From: Syntrophus aciditrophicus
GTDB taxonomy: Bacteria; Desulfobacterota; Syntrophia; Syntrophales; UBA5619
Assembly: GCA_020722315.1 (NCBI GenBank)
Contig: DYLD01000009.1
Span: 1 to 38,693 of the forward strand
Direction: 5' to 3'
Length of the DNA: 38,693 nucleotides
Notes under the pieces: model-generated
Database searches by the model: none
Seen by the model: the letters and a program-made list of their open reading frames with translations, nothing else
What the model was told of the DNA's origin: nothing
Made by a program: the position numbers and the translations under genes
In this document: piece after piece, positions 8,365 to 16,957 of the stretch
How positions within the stretch are numbered: the stretch's first letter is position 1
How the letters are laid out: each line of letters opens with the position of its first letter

Positions 8365-8967
8365 TTGGAAATAACATCAGCGATGGTGAAAGAACTAAGG
8401 AATAAAACAGGCGCCGGGATGATGGACTGCAAAGAGGCTCTGCTTGCCGGAGAGGGAGATTTTGAAAAGGCGATAGATTATCTCAGAAAAAAGGGAATGT
8501 CCGCGGCCACAAAACGTTCTTCAAAGGCGGCAAAGGAGGGGGTCGTCAGTTCTTATATTCACATGGGCGGGAAGATCGGCGTTCTTGTTGAGCTCAATTG
8601 TGAGACGGACTTTGTAGCAAAGACGGCCGATTTTCAGACGCTGGCCAGAGATATAGCGATGCAAGTCGCCGCGTCAAATCCACTCTACGTCCGGCCGGAG
8701 GAAATACCCCCGTCGGCGCTGGAAAGAGAAAAGGATATCTATAGAAGTCAACTTGCCGAAGAAAAAAAGCCGGAAAAGATCTGGGACAAGATTATTGAAG
8801 GTAAGCTGAAGAAGTTTTATGAAGAGGTCTGCCTCATGAATCAAAAATTTATCAAGAATACGGACATAACCATTGAGACGCTGATCAACAACATGATTGC
8901 AAAGACCGGGGAAAAGGTAGTGCTGAGAAGATTTGTCCGTTTTCAGTTAGGTGAAGAGCTGAAGTGA
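8365..8967 (+). CDS. tsf: Elongation factor Ts
   Basis: A 200-residue EF-Ts, the nucleotide exchange factor that reloads EF-Tu with GTP. The N-terminal UBA-like motif ([19 protein letters not shown]) and the EF-Tu-contact segment with [11 protein letters not shown] are present. It is the short form with one core subdomain, as in some other lineages, not the 280-residue enterobacterial form. The start codon is TTG 8365 after AAAAGGAGGAG. One base separates its stop from the pyrH ATG, so the two are probably translated together. Confidence 0.96.
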   Translation: MEITSAMVKELRNKTGAGMMDCKEALLAGEGDFEKAIDYLRKKGMSAATKRSSKAAKEGVVSSYIHMGGKIGVLVELNCETDFVAKTADFQTLARDIAMQVAASNPLYVRPEEIPPSALEREKDIYRSQLAEEKKPEKIWDKIIEGKLKKFYEEVCLMNQKFIKNTDITIETLINNMIAKTGEKVVLRRFVRFQLGEELK

Positions 8968-8968
8968 C

Positions 8969-9691
8969 ATGACTGCAGGATGCCCTGTCTATAAAAGAGT
9001 GCTGCTTAAGTTAAGCGGTGAAATATTCATGGGGAATCTTGCCGGGGGGCTTGAGATGAAGGTTGTCGATGCCCTTGCGGTAGAGATAAAAGAAGTTTTT
9101 GACATGGGCGTCCAGATAGGCATTGTAATAGGGGGAGGCAATATTTTCCGCGGCCGTTCGGAGGATGCCGCAGGGATGGACAGAACAGCCGCAGATTATA
9201 TGGGAATGCTTGCCACGGTCATCAACAGCCTTGCGCTGCAAAGTGCGCTGGAACATATTGGGGTGATTACACGGGTCCAAACGGCGATAGAAATGAGGGC
9301 TGTTGCTGAGCCGTTTATACACAGACGCGCGATGCGTCATTTGGAAAAGGGGCGGGTCGTCATTTTTGCCGGTGGAACGGGAAACCCCTATTTTACGACG
9401 GACACAGCGGCTACGCTGCGCGCGGTGGAAATGAGGGCGGATATCCTGTTGAAGGCCACCAAGGTCGAGGGAGTGTACGATACCGATCCGATCAACAATC
9501 CGAATGCAATAATGTATGAAAGAATCAGTTATACCGATGTGTTAACAAGAGATCTTAAAGTAATGGATGCAACCGCTATATCCCTTTGCCGGGCCAATAA
9601 ATTGCCGTTGATTGTTTTTAACTTGCAACAAGCGGGCAACATAAGGAGGGTTATTTGCGGTGAGAAAGTCGGAACCATCGTGGGGGCATAG
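8969..9691 (+). CDS. pyrH: Uridylate (UMP) kinase
   Basis: A 240-residue PyrH, which phosphorylates UMP to UDP in pyrimidine nucleotide synthesis. Amino-acid-kinase family features are seen: [11 protein letters not shown] at the N-terminus, IGGGNIFRG, the [16 protein letters not shown] helix, and [11 protein letters not shown] near the nucleotide site. Length matches the bacterial hexameric enzyme. It starts one base after the tsf stop. frr follows after four bases, in the usual rpsB-tsf-pyrH-frr order. Confidence 0.97.
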   Translation: MTAGCPVYKRVLLKLSGEIFMGNLAGGLEMKVVDALAVEIKEVFDMGVQIGIVIGGGNIFRGRSEDAAGMDRTAADYMGMLATVINSLALQSALEHIGVITRVQTAIEMRAVAEPFIHRRAMRHLEKGRVVIFAGGTGNPYFTTDTAATLRAVEMRADILLKATKVEGVYDTDPINNPNAIMYERISYTDVLTRDLKVMDATAISLCRANKLPLIVFNLQQAGNIRRVICGEKVGTIVGA

Positions 9692-9695
9692 AATC

Positions 9696-10253
9696 ATGCA
9701 AGAACGGATCCTGGCGGAACTACGTGAAAATATGAAGAAAACGATCGTATCACTGGAGAAATCTTTCAGCAAGGTAAGAACAGGCAGGGCGTCCCTCTCG
9801 CTGCTCGATGGAATTCGTGTGGAATACTACGGAACACCGACTCCGTTGAACCAGCTTGCCTCTCTTTCTATTCCGGAGAGTCGTATGATTTTGATTTCTC
9901 CGTGGGACAGCTCGGTGCTTGGAGCGATAGAAAAGGCGATACTCAAGTCCGATCTGGGTGTTATGCCGAGCAACGACGGAAAATTGATCCGGCTGACGAT
10001 CCCTGTTCTTACGGAGGAAAGGCGGAAGGAACTTGTCAAGGTCGTGCGTAAAATTGCGGAAGAATGCAGAATAAAGCAAAGAAATTTAAGGCGGGATTCG
10101 AATGAACAGGTCAAAACATTGAAAAAGAGTAACGAGATATCCGAGGATCAACAATTTGCAATACAGGAAGAAATTCAGAAGGTGACAAATGAATACATCC
10201 TCCAGACGGATAAACTCCTTGCCGCCAAAGAAAAAGAAATAATGGAGATATAA
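9696..10253 (+). CDS. frr: Ribosome recycling factor
   Basis: A 185-residue RRF, which together with EF-G splits post-termination ribosomes. Family signatures are SFSKVRTGRASLSLLDGI, YYGTPTPLNQLASLS and TEERRKELVKVVRKIAEE. The start ATG 9696 gives exactly the usual length of 185; a GTG at 9660 in the same frame would add 12 residues inside pyrH and is not favoured. A strong intrinsic terminator follows 26 bases after the stop, marking the end of the operon. Confidence 0.97.
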   Translation: MQERILAELRENMKKTIVSLEKSFSKVRTGRASLSLLDGIRVEYYGTPTPLNQLASLSIPESRMILISPWDSSVLGAIEKAILKSDLGVMPSNDGKLIRLTIPVLTEERRKELVKVVRKIAEECRIKQRNLRRDSNEQVKTLKKSNEISEDQQFAIQEEIQKVTNEYILQTDKLLAAKEKEIMEI

Positions 10254-10279
10254 ACTGTTTGCCGAAACACCTTCTTAGG

Positions 10280-10309
10280 GGGGAGCCTGCCGGCTCCCCA
10301 TTTTGTTTG
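10280..10309 (+). terminator. Intrinsic terminator after frr
   Basis: GGGGAGCC (10280-10287) and GGCTCCCC (10292-10299) form an 8-bp GC-rich stem with a 4-nt loop, followed by ATTTTGTTTG. It ends the rpsB-tsf-pyrH-frr unit. Confidence 0.88.
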
Positions 10310-10321
10310 ATATATATCAGG

Positions 10322-10510
10322 GAGACCTTTGAAAAATGCTGCCTTTAGCGCGAATTTATTGATTTTTCGGGGTACCCCGCCGTCGCAGCAAGGCGGCAAA
10401 GCCGTTAAAAACGCGAACAGTAGAGAGCGTTTAGGTTTTGCTGCCGTAGCGAGACGCTGCGGGGTCGAAAAAGATTTCTGAGCGCGAAGGCGGCGTTTTG
10501 CAAAGGTCTC
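10322..10510 (+). repeat. Palindromic repeat, complete copy A (189 bp)
   Basis: The left end GAGACCTTTGAAAAATGCTGCC matches the reverse complement of the right end (GGCGGCGTTTTGCAAAGGTCTC) at 18 of 22 positions. Inside, GGGGTACCCCGCCGTC pairs with the later GACGCTGCGGGGTC, and the AAGGCGGCAAAGCC arm pairs with GGTTTTGCTGCC, so the unit is one long imperfect palindrome. It lies between the frr terminator and uppS, 31 bases before the uppS ATG. No transposase is present. Confidence 0.9.
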
Positions 10511-10541
10511 TGAGGATATTGCTGTTTTCCTAAGGTGAACG

Positions 10542-11273
10542 ATGAACAAGATTGATCCGAACAAATTGCCACGGCATATTGCAATTATCATGGATGGAAA
10601 TGGACGCTGGGCAAAGAGCCATACCTTCGGGCGAATCACGGGTCATAAACAGGGAGCCAAAGCGGTTCGTGTTGTTGTAACGGCCTGTCGTAAAATAGGA
10701 ATCGATGTACTCACCCTTTATGCCTTTTCGATGGAAAATTGGTTTAGGCCAAAGGAGGAGGTACTTTCTCTGATGAATCTTCTCAAGGAGTATTTAGAGA
10801 AAGAGGAAGACGAGATGATGGAGCAGGGCATCCGGTTGACCGCGGTTGGCAAGCTGGATTCTCTTGACAAAAAGGTGCTTGAGCAACTTCACAATACGAT
10901 GAAAAAAACCTCGAAAAACACTAAAATGGTTTTGAATCTCGCGTTGAGCTACGGAGGACGAGAAGAGATTGCGATGGCAGCCAGACATATCCTCATGGAT
11001 GGCTTGAGCGGGAAGATCAAGCCCGGGGATATTAACGAACAAACCGTTGAACAGTATCTTTATACGAAAGACCTTCCGGATCCTGATCTTCTGATCCGTA
11101 CAGGGGGTGAATGGAGGATAAGCAATTTTCTTCTCTATCAAATGGCCTATACGGAATTTTACTTTACGAAAACCCTTTGGCCTGATTTTGGCGAGGAGGA
11201 ATTACTGGAGGCTATAACGCAGTTTCAACGAAGGGAACGCCGCTTCGGTCGAATAAGTGAGCAGCTCCGTTAA
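10542..11273 (+). CDS. uppS: Isoprenyl (undecaprenyl) diphosphate synthase
   Basis: A 243-residue cis-prenyltransferase that extends farnesyl diphosphate with IPP to make the C55 lipid carrier for peptidoglycan and O-antigen. Family motifs are IAIIMDGNGRWA with the catalytic Asp near the N-terminus, TLYAFSMENWFRP, and a C-terminal RTGGEWRISNFLLYQ, which is slightly changed from the common RTSGE. ATG 10542 follows CTAAGGTG. It begins the lipid and isoprenoid gene run uppS-cdsA-dxr-rseP. Repeat copy A stands directly upstream, so its transcript may carry that repeat unless a promoter lies in the 31-bp gap, where I see none. Confidence 0.96.
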   Translation: MNKIDPNKLPRHIAIIMDGNGRWAKSHTFGRITGHKQGAKAVRVVVTACRKIGIDVLTLYAFSMENWFRPKEEVLSLMNLLKEYLEKEEDEMMEQGIRLTAVGKLDSLDKKVLEQLHNTMKKTSKNTKMVLNLALSYGGREEIAMAARHILMDGLSGKIKPGDINEQTVEQYLYTKDLPDPDLLIRTGGEWRISNFLLYQMAYTEFYFTKTLWPDFGEEELLEAITQFQRRERRFGRISEQLR

Positions 11274-11337
11274 AGAGGCGTAACCAAACTGTGCTTTCAA
11301 ATATTTTAATCACGTTTATAGTCAAAAGGATAAATCG

Positions 11338-12141
11338 ATGACCCCGCATGCCAAAAGATGGCTGACGGCGATCGTTGCGCTCCCGGTTATCTACTGGGTT
11401 ATTGCATTTGGGGGTAAAAGTGTTTTTTTTGTTTTTATCGCTGCCGTTTCGCTGACAGCCATCTATGAATACAACCGCATGGCTTTCGGAAAAGGGTTTT
11501 ATCTCGAAAAGGTCCTTATTGTGGTCTCGGCTCTGTTTCTGTTGTCTTTTGCCTTTACAAGAAACAGTGAATTTATGCTGGCAACTATTATTTTTTCCGT
11601 TATGACCGCCTTTATCTTTAACCTCCTACGCATTAAGAAACAGGGGCACAGCTCGAATTCTTCTTCCCGCACTGTTGTCGGTATCGTTTATGTCCCTTTG
11701 TTGATGACCTATTTTGTGTTCCTGCGTGATCTATCAGCCGGTGAATTGTGGGTATTTTACGTCCTGGTTATCGCTTTTGCAGGTGATATTGCAGGATATT
11801 ATACCGGAAGATTCTTCGGGGGAAAAAAGCTTTTTGTCGAGGTTAGTCCCGGCAAAACGACCGAGGGGACATTGGGCCTGATACTGGGCAGCGTTCTCGG
11901 CAGTGTTGCATTTATTGTCCTGTTTCCGTTATGTTCGGTCGGCCACGCCGTTCTGGTCGGTTTTTTTGCAGGAATTACGGGTCAACTCGGTGACCTTGTT
12001 GAATCGGTGATGAAACGAGAGGCCTTTATCAAAGATTCCGGATCGATACTGCCCGGCCATGGGGGCATCCTTGACCGTTTGGATTGTCTTTTGTTTATTG
12101 TTCCTTTTGTATTCTATTACAGAAAGTTCATTATCCAATGA
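11338..12141 (+). CDS. cdsA: Phosphatidate cytidylyltransferase
   Basis: A 267-residue integral inner-membrane enzyme that makes CDP-diacylglycerol from phosphatidic acid and CTP, the common precursor of phospholipids. Several hydrophobic membrane segments are evident along the chain, and the C-terminal family signature is complete (SVMKREAFIKDSG then LPGHGGILDRLD). AAAGGATAAATCG precedes ATG 11338. The last four bases overlap the dxr start (ATGA). It supplies the substrate for PssA encoded further downstream at 16113. Confidence 0.95.
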   Translation: MTPHAKRWLTAIVALPVIYWVIAFGGKSVFFVFIAAVSLTAIYEYNRMAFGKGFYLEKVLIVVSALFLLSFAFTRNSEFMLATIIFSVMTAFIFNLLRIKKQGHSSNSSSRTVVGIVYVPLLMTYFVFLRDLSAGELWVFYVLVIAFAGDIAGYYTGRFFGGKKLFVEVSPGKTTEGTLGLILGSVLGSVAFIVLFPLCSVGHAVLVGFFAGITGQLGDLVESVMKREAFIKDSGSILPGHGGILDRLDCLLFIVPFVFYYRKFIIQ

Positions 12142-13298
12142 AGCGAATTGGCGTGCTCGGTTCAACAGGTTCCATTGGAAGAAACACACTGGATGTTATC
12201 AGCAAACATCCCGCTGATTTTTCCGTATCCTTCCTTGCTGCAGGACGCAATGTCGCATTGCTGAAAGAACAGATAGAACGATTCCATCCGAAGCTGGTTG
12301 TTGTTGCCGATGAAGAACATGCACAAAGATTGAAGGAACTCCTTGAATCCCCTGTAGCCGCGATTTTATTCGGTCCAGAGGGATACAGCGAGGCTGCCCG
12401 TTTTTCGCAAACGGATATGGTTGTTTCGGCAATCGCCGGCTCCGCAGGGCTGATGCCCACCCTGGATGCTGTTTCGGCGGGAAAAGACATTGCGCTGGCA
12501 AATAAAGAAACCCTCGTCATGGCGGGTCGTGTCGTGTTGAAGAGGGCTTCCGAGAAGGGTGTCAACATAATCCCGGTTGACAGTGAACACAGCGCGATTT
12601 TTCAGTGCTTGAGAGGGGAAGATCCGCTATCGGTAAAACGGATCATCCTTACTGCCTCGGGAGGCCCGTTTTTGAATTCTACACGCGAAGAGATCATGCG
12701 GGCCAAGGCGAAAGATGCGCTCAGGCATCCGAATTGGGTTATGGGAAAGAAGGTTACGATCGATTCGGCCACGCTGATGAACAAAGGTCTGGAGGTAATA
12801 GAGGCAAGCTGGTTTTTTGATATTCCGGTGACGAAGATTGATGTCGTAGTGCACCCGCAGAGCATTGTTCATTCGATGGTTGAATACCACGATGGAAGCG
12901 TGATTGCACAGATGGGAATACCAGATATGCGTGTTCCGATATCCTATGCCCTGGCATACCCGAATCGTCTGAATCAACACGAATATCGGCTTAACCTTTT
13001 CCAATGCCAAAATCTGACATTCCTGCAGCCAGATTACCAGCGCTTTCCGGCGCTTGAAATAGCGTACAGGGCTGCAAAAACAGGCGGTACGATGCCGGCG
13101 GTTTTAAATGCCGCGAACGAAATCGCCGTTGAGGCGTTTATTGCCGGAAAGATCGGGTTCTATGACATCACCGAGATTGTCGAAAAGACCCTGCTACGGC
13201 ACAAACCGATGAGTGACGAAAACATTGATGACATCCTTCAGGCCGACGGTTTCGCTCGAGCCGAAGCGAAAAATATCATTGAAGGAATAATAAATTGA
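12138..13298 (+). CDS. dxr: 1-deoxy-D-xylulose 5-phosphate reductoisomerase
   Basis: A 386-residue Dxr (IspC), which converts DXP to MEP in the non-mevalonate isoprenoid pathway using NADPH. The nucleotide-binding motif GVLGSTGSIGRNTLDV is at the N-terminus; ANKETLVMAG, DSEHSAIFQCL and the flexible-loop region around HPNWVMGKKVTIDSATLMNK are present. The start at 12138 overlaps the cdsA stop by ATGA; an upstream in-frame start at 12084 lies inside cdsA and adds no family sequence. IspG of the same pathway is encoded at 20552. Confidence 0.97.
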   Translation: MKRIGVLGSTGSIGRNTLDVISKHPADFSVSFLAAGRNVALLKEQIERFHPKLVVVADEEHAQRLKELLESPVAAILFGPEGYSEAARFSQTDMVVSAIAGSAGLMPTLDAVSAGKDIALANKETLVMAGRVVLKRASEKGVNIIPVDSEHSAIFQCLRGEDPLSVKRIILTASGGPFLNSTREEIMRAKAKDALRHPNWVMGKKVTIDSATLMNKGLEVIEASWFFDIPVTKIDVVVHPQSIVHSMVEYHDGSVIAQMGIPDMRVPISYALAYPNRLNQHEYRLNLFQCQNLTFLQPDYQRFPALEIAYRAAKTGGTMPAVLNAANEIAVEAFIAGKIGFYDITEIVEKTLLRHKPMSDENIDDILQADGFARAEAKNIIEGIIN

Positions 13299-14395
13299 TA
13301 GGTATAAGCATCGTATCGGTTGTAATTCTATTGAGCGTTCTAATTTTCATTCACGAGTTCGGCCATTTTATTGTCGCGAAAATTGCCGGTGTCGGCGTGT
13401 TGAAGTTCTCCCTTGGATTTGGTCCGCGCCTCATCGGCAAAAAGGTCGGAGAGACGGACTACATGCTTTCCCTCATTCCCCTTGGGGGGTATGTTAAGAT
13501 GATCGGCGAAGAACCCGGTGAGGAATTATCTGCGGAGGATAAAAAAAGATCATTCCTCCAGCAAAGCATTTGGAAGAGGGGTTCCATCGTAGCTGCCGGT
13601 CCGGTCTTTAATATCCTTCTTGCTTTTTTGATCTTCGCGGTGGTGAATTTTTATGGTTTGCCGGTTCTAAAACCTCAAATCGGGAATATCCAGCCGGACT
13701 CTGCCGCCTTTGCGGCCGGCCTGAAAAGCGGGGACACGATCGTTGAAATAGAGAACAACCCCGTAAAAAAATGGGATGATATCTCAAAGGCCATATCAAA
13801 GAGCAAAGGCGAGTCGGTAAGGGTCACCGTGCTGAGAAACTCTCTTTTTGTATCCATTTTGGTTACACCCAGACTTACAGATACCCAGAACCTGTTCGGG
13901 GAGGGCATAAAAGCATATAAAATCGGGATATCGCCCTCAGGCGAAACCTTCGTCGAACGATTAAACCCCGTTTCGTCATTTCTTACGGCTTTCGGGCAAA
14001 CATGGAGAATAGTCAAACTGACCGCCCTGAGCATCGTAAAAATGATCCAGGGGGTAGTTTCTCCGAAGACGATGGGGGGGCCGATCTTTATCGCCCAGCT
14101 CGCGGGCGCGCAGGTAAAGCAGGGGATCATCCCGTTTATGCTTTTTATGGCGCTATTGAGCATCAACCTGGGGATCCTGAATTTACTTCCGGTACCGGTA
14201 CTCGATGGAGGACATCTCTTCTTTTTATCGGTCGAATTGGTAACGGGCAAAGAGGTTAATGCCCGTTTCAGGGAAACCGCGCAGCAGATCGGCTTTACGA
14301 TATTGGTGCTGCTGATGGTTTTTGTTTTTTTGGTTGACATAGAAAGACTCAATATTCGCTTTATCAGCGATTTTATAAAAAAGTTGACCGGTTAA
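13295..14395 (+). CDS. rseP: RIP metalloprotease RseP
   Basis: A 366-residue site-2-protease family intramembrane metalloprotease. The zinc motif HEFGH is at residues 20-24 within the first membrane segment and the second metal motif NLLPVPVLDGGH near the C-terminal membrane segments. One PDZ domain (about residues 115-200) is seen where E. coli RseP has two, which accounts for the shorter length. The start is TTG 13295, overlapping the dxr stop. It probably cleaves anti-sigma factors or leftover signal peptides; the target is not encoded nearby. Confidence 0.94.
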   Translation: MIGISIVSVVILLSVLIFIHEFGHFIVAKIAGVGVLKFSLGFGPRLIGKKVGETDYMLSLIPLGGYVKMIGEEPGEELSAEDKKRSFLQQSIWKRGSIVAAGPVFNILLAFLIFAVVNFYGLPVLKPQIGNIQPDSAAFAAGLKSGDTIVEIENNPVKKWDDISKAISKSKGESVRVTVLRNSLFVSILVTPRLTDTQNLFGEGIKAYKIGISPSGETFVERLNPVSSFLTAFGQTWRIVKLTALSIVKMIQGVVSPKTMGGPIFIAQLAGAQVKQGIIPFMLFMALLSINLGILNLLPVPVLDGGHLFFLSVELVTGKEVNARFRETAQQIGFTILVLLMVFVFLVDIERLNIRFISDFIKKLTG

Positions 14396-14397
14396 AA

Positions 14398-15099
14398 ATG
14401 ATTGTTCTGGCAGTTGAATGCGCATCGAAATCTGCAAGTGTTGCATTGCTTAAAGATGAAAACGTCATCGGCGAGATATATTTGAATCCCGGCAAACACC
14501 ATGCCGAGATTCTCCTTCCGGCACTCGAGCGACTCCTCCGGTTTACTGGAATGACGATGGATGATACTGACCTTTTGGCATGCACGAAGGGTCCGGGCTC
14601 TTTTACGGGTGTTCGCATAGCAATAAGCACAATCAAAGGTCTGGCGCTCGCGGCGGGTAAACCGATCGTCGGGATTTCAACGCTGGAAGTACTGGCGATG
14701 AACCTTTGCCCTTCGCCGAATGTGATATGCACGCTTTTGGATGCCCGGAAGAACCAGCTCTACTTTGGTCTGTATCGTAGCGGGGAGAACGGCATGCCTG
14801 AGAAACTGGCGGACGATCGTCTGGAGGATATCCAAACCATTTTCAGAGAACTCCCCGGGGAACCTGTTGATTTCATTGGTGACGGTGCAGTCCTGTACCG
14901 CAACGAAATCCTGTCCCGGATTCCAACGGCAAAAATTTTGCATCACGATATATTCAACAAACCCAGGGCCTCAGCACTGGGCCTTATTGCCTATCAACGT
15001 TACAGGCAGGGATTACTTGATGATCTTGTTGCTCTGGCGCCTGTTTATCTTCGCCTACCCGATGCTGAGCTCAAAAATCCCTCTGGCATAAGAGATTGA
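14398..15099 (+). CDS. tsaB: tRNA threonylcarbamoyladenosine synthesis protein TsaB
   Basis: A 233-residue ASKHA-fold protein that partners TsaD to add threonylcarbamoyl to A37 of ANN-decoding tRNAs. N-terminal ILAVECASKSASVALL-like sequence, HHAEILLPALERLL, and CTKGPGSFTGVRI are TsaB signatures. It starts two bases after the rseP stop. The stop codon overlaps the -35 element of a promoter candidate for psd, so this gene probably ends the uppS-to-tsaB group. TsaD and TsaE are not in the window. Confidence 0.93.
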   Translation: MIVLAVECASKSASVALLKDENVIGEIYLNPGKHHAEILLPALERLLRFTGMTMDDTDLLACTKGPGSFTGVRIAISTIKGLALAAGKPIVGISTLEVLAMNLCPSPNVICTLLDARKNQLYFGLYRSGENGMPEKLADDRLEDIQTIFRELPGEPVDFIGDGAVLYRNEILSRIPTAKILHHDIFNKPRASALGLIAYQRYRQGLLDDLVALAPVYLRLPDAELKNPSGIRD

Positions 15100-15124
15100 C
15101 ACACGCTAAAAACTGGGATACAAA
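15096..15124 (+). promoter_or_regulatory. Promoter candidate for psd-pssA
   Basis: TTGACA (15096-15101) overlaps the tsaB stop codon and is followed after 17 bp by TACAAA (15119-15124). The -35 is perfect. Transcription would begin near 15131, placing repeat copy B inside the psd leader. Confidence 0.55.
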
Positions 15125-15158
15125 CCAAAAAAAGATGGGTATCCTAAAGGTATGTTAC

Positions 15159-15356
15159 GAAACCTTTGAAAAATGGTGCCTGAGGCGCAAATTTATTGAT
15201 TTTTCTTAGGTGCCTACCGTCAAAGCCCAAGGCTCTAAAGGCGTTAAGAACACGAAACTTACAAGAGCGTTTAGCCCCGTAGAGCCCTTTGCCGAGAGGC
15301 CCCGGGGTCGAAAAAGATCCGATCAGCTTAGAAAGGCGGTGTTTTGCAAAGGTCTC
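15159..15356 (+). repeat. Palindromic repeat, complete copy B (198 bp)
   Basis: The left end GAAACCTTTGAAAAATGGTGCC and right end GGCGGTGTTTTGCAAAGGTCTC are inverted matches to each other. The middle (CCCAAGGCTCTAAAGGCGTT) is nearly identical to copy C and differs from copy A. It lies in the 366-bp gap between tsaB and psd, the rest of which holds a promoter candidate and the psd ribosome-binding site. An ATG inside it (15289) is in frame with psd and would give a false longer protein. Confidence 0.9.
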
Positions 15357-15465
15357 GTTATGTGCACCCATAAATCCTTTTCGGGTATCTGGTGGCCGGT
15401 TTATAAAGTCTCACATAGGCGAAAATAGAAATTCAGCTGTTCGTTTTACAAAAAAGAGGTCCTCA

Positions 15466-16116
15466 TTGTTTAAAGAAGGTCGACATACCAGCTATATTGT
15501 TAAGGAGGGAACTCCGTTTATTCTTTCTTTGCTTGTCCTTGCGATCCTTACACTGCTGTCCGGGTTAGAAATTGTTTCCATTCTGTTTTTCTTTATTACC
15601 CTCTTTGTCACCTGGTTTTTCCGAAATCCGGAAAGAGAACCCCCGAAACCCGATACCCTGGTTGTTTCCCCGGCTGACGGCAGGGTAATCAAGATCGAAG
15701 AGGCTTACTGCGAAGAAATACCCGGCCAGGTTCTTCATAAAATCAGCATCTTTATGAGCCTGTTTAATGTTCATGTAAATCGAATACCATGCTCGGGACA
15801 AATTCAGTCAATCCGATATCGGGAGGGTAAATTTTTCCCCGCCAATTTGGATAAGGCTTCTGAATTTAACGAAAGAAATACAATAGTAATAGGCCGGACT
15901 GACGGCAGAAAGGTCGTGACAATCCAAATCGCCGGCGTTGTGGCCAGAAGGATTGTTTGGTGGATTAAAGAAAACAGCACGGTCCAAATAGGGCAACGCT
16001 TTGGAATGATACGTTTCGGCTCTCGCCTTGAGGTATTTATACCACGCGAGGCCAAAATTCTGGTCAAAATCGGTGATCAAGTCAAAGCAGGCCAAACCCC
16101 TCTTGGAGAACTATGA
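15466..16116 (+). CDS. psd: Phosphatidylserine decarboxylase (short type)
   Basis: A 216-residue membrane-bound enzyme that makes phosphatidylethanolamine from phosphatidylserine. A hydrophobic N-terminal stretch (about residues 15-50) anchors it; VVSPADGRVIKIEE and SIFMSLFNVHVNRIP are family signatures. The self-cleavage site is the Gly-Ser in IRFGSRLEVF, with S186 becoming the pyruvoyl group. I chose TTG 15466, preceded by AGAGGT, because the frame further upstream (to ATG 15289) runs through repeat copy B and has no family sequence. Its last four bases overlap pssA (ATGA), pairing the two consecutive steps of one pathway. Confidence 0.92.
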   Translation: MFKEGRHTSYIVKEGTPFILSLLVLAILTLLSGLEIVSILFFFITLFVTWFFRNPEREPPKPDTLVVSPADGRVIKIEEAYCEEIPGQVLHKISIFMSLFNVHVNRIPCSGQIQSIRYREGKFFPANLDKASEFNERNTIVIGRTDGRKVVTIQIAGVVARRIVWWIKENSTVQIGQRFGMIRFGSRLEVFIPREAKILVKIGDQVKAGQTPLGEL

Positions 16117-16895
16117 TGAAAAACGATGGTCGGACAACGCGAAAAAATTTGGTCGTTTACGTCATTCCGAATCTTTTTACGACCGCCAATCTCTTTTGCG
16201 GCTTTTACTCGATTCTCGCCTCAATGAAAGGACTCTATGAGATTGCGGCGATTGCCATTATGATCGCTGTTGTGCTTGATGGCCTGGATGGAAGAATCGC
16301 CCGCATAACCCACGCCACAAGCCGTTTTGGCGGCGAGTACGACTCCCTGTGCGATCTGGTCAGTTTTGGCGTAGCACCTGCGATCATGATTTACAACTGG
16401 TCGCTCTTTTCTTTCGGCAAATGGGGCTGGGTGAGTGCATTCCTCTTTGTCGTTTGCGGGGCATTGCGCTTGGCCAGATTCAATGTGCAAATAGGCATTA
16501 TCAAAAGCAAGGTCTTCAACGGATTACCGATACCGGGCGGTGCGTCGGTACTGGCAACATTTGTTCTGCTGTTTTATTATTTAGGAGGAGAGGGACGTTA
16601 TCCGAGTATCCCGATCATGATGATCGTAATAGTCATTGCGATCTTCATGGTCAGCAGCATAAAGTATTACAGCTTCAAAGATCTGAACTACTTCTCCCGT
16701 AAACCATTTATGTCTTTTGTCGCGATTGTCCTTATACTTGCCATTGTCGCCGCCGAGCCTCAGATCATGCTTTTCACGTTTGCATTCGGCTACAGCCTTA
16801 CCGGGCCCGTATATGCGCTGTTCAAATCCTTCGGAAAAAAGGCTAAGCTCGTGAAGACGGAACATGATTTACAATCGCAGAACAAACCCTTTTGA
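16113..16895 (+). CDS. pssA: CDP-diacylglycerol-serine O-phosphatidyltransferase
   Basis: A 260-residue multi-pass membrane enzyme that joins CDP-diacylglycerol and serine to form phosphatidylserine, the substrate of Psd. The CDP-alcohol phosphatidyltransferase signature is complete: D59G60xxA63R64, then G73, D77 and D81. About seven or eight hydrophobic segments follow the pattern of the Bacillus-type PssA. The start overlaps the psd stop; a second ATG at 16116 is equally possible. It follows cdsA and psd functionally, giving a full PE route within the window. Confidence 0.94.
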   Translation: MMKNDGRTTRKNLVVYVIPNLFTTANLFCGFYSILASMKGLYEIAAIAIMIAVVLDGLDGRIARITHATSRFGGEYDSLCDLVSFGVAPAIMIYNWSLFSFGKWGWVSAFLFVVCGALRLARFNVQIGIIKSKVFNGLPIPGGASVLATFVLLFYYLGGEGRYPSIPIMMIVIVIAIFMVSSIKYYSFKDLNYFSRKPFMSFVAIVLILAIVAAEPQIMLFTFAFGYSLTGPVYALFKSFGKKAKLVKTEHDLQSQNKPF

Positions 16896-16957
16896 TCTAA
16901 AATCATGTTTTGCGCCCCACGAGCGACCATCGTCGATAAAACAAAGAGGTGTATAGA

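Noticed and set aside
13675-14352. A 225-codon open frame opposite rseP
   Set aside because: It is antisense to the PDZ and membrane part of rseP and shows biased, non-protein-like composition.
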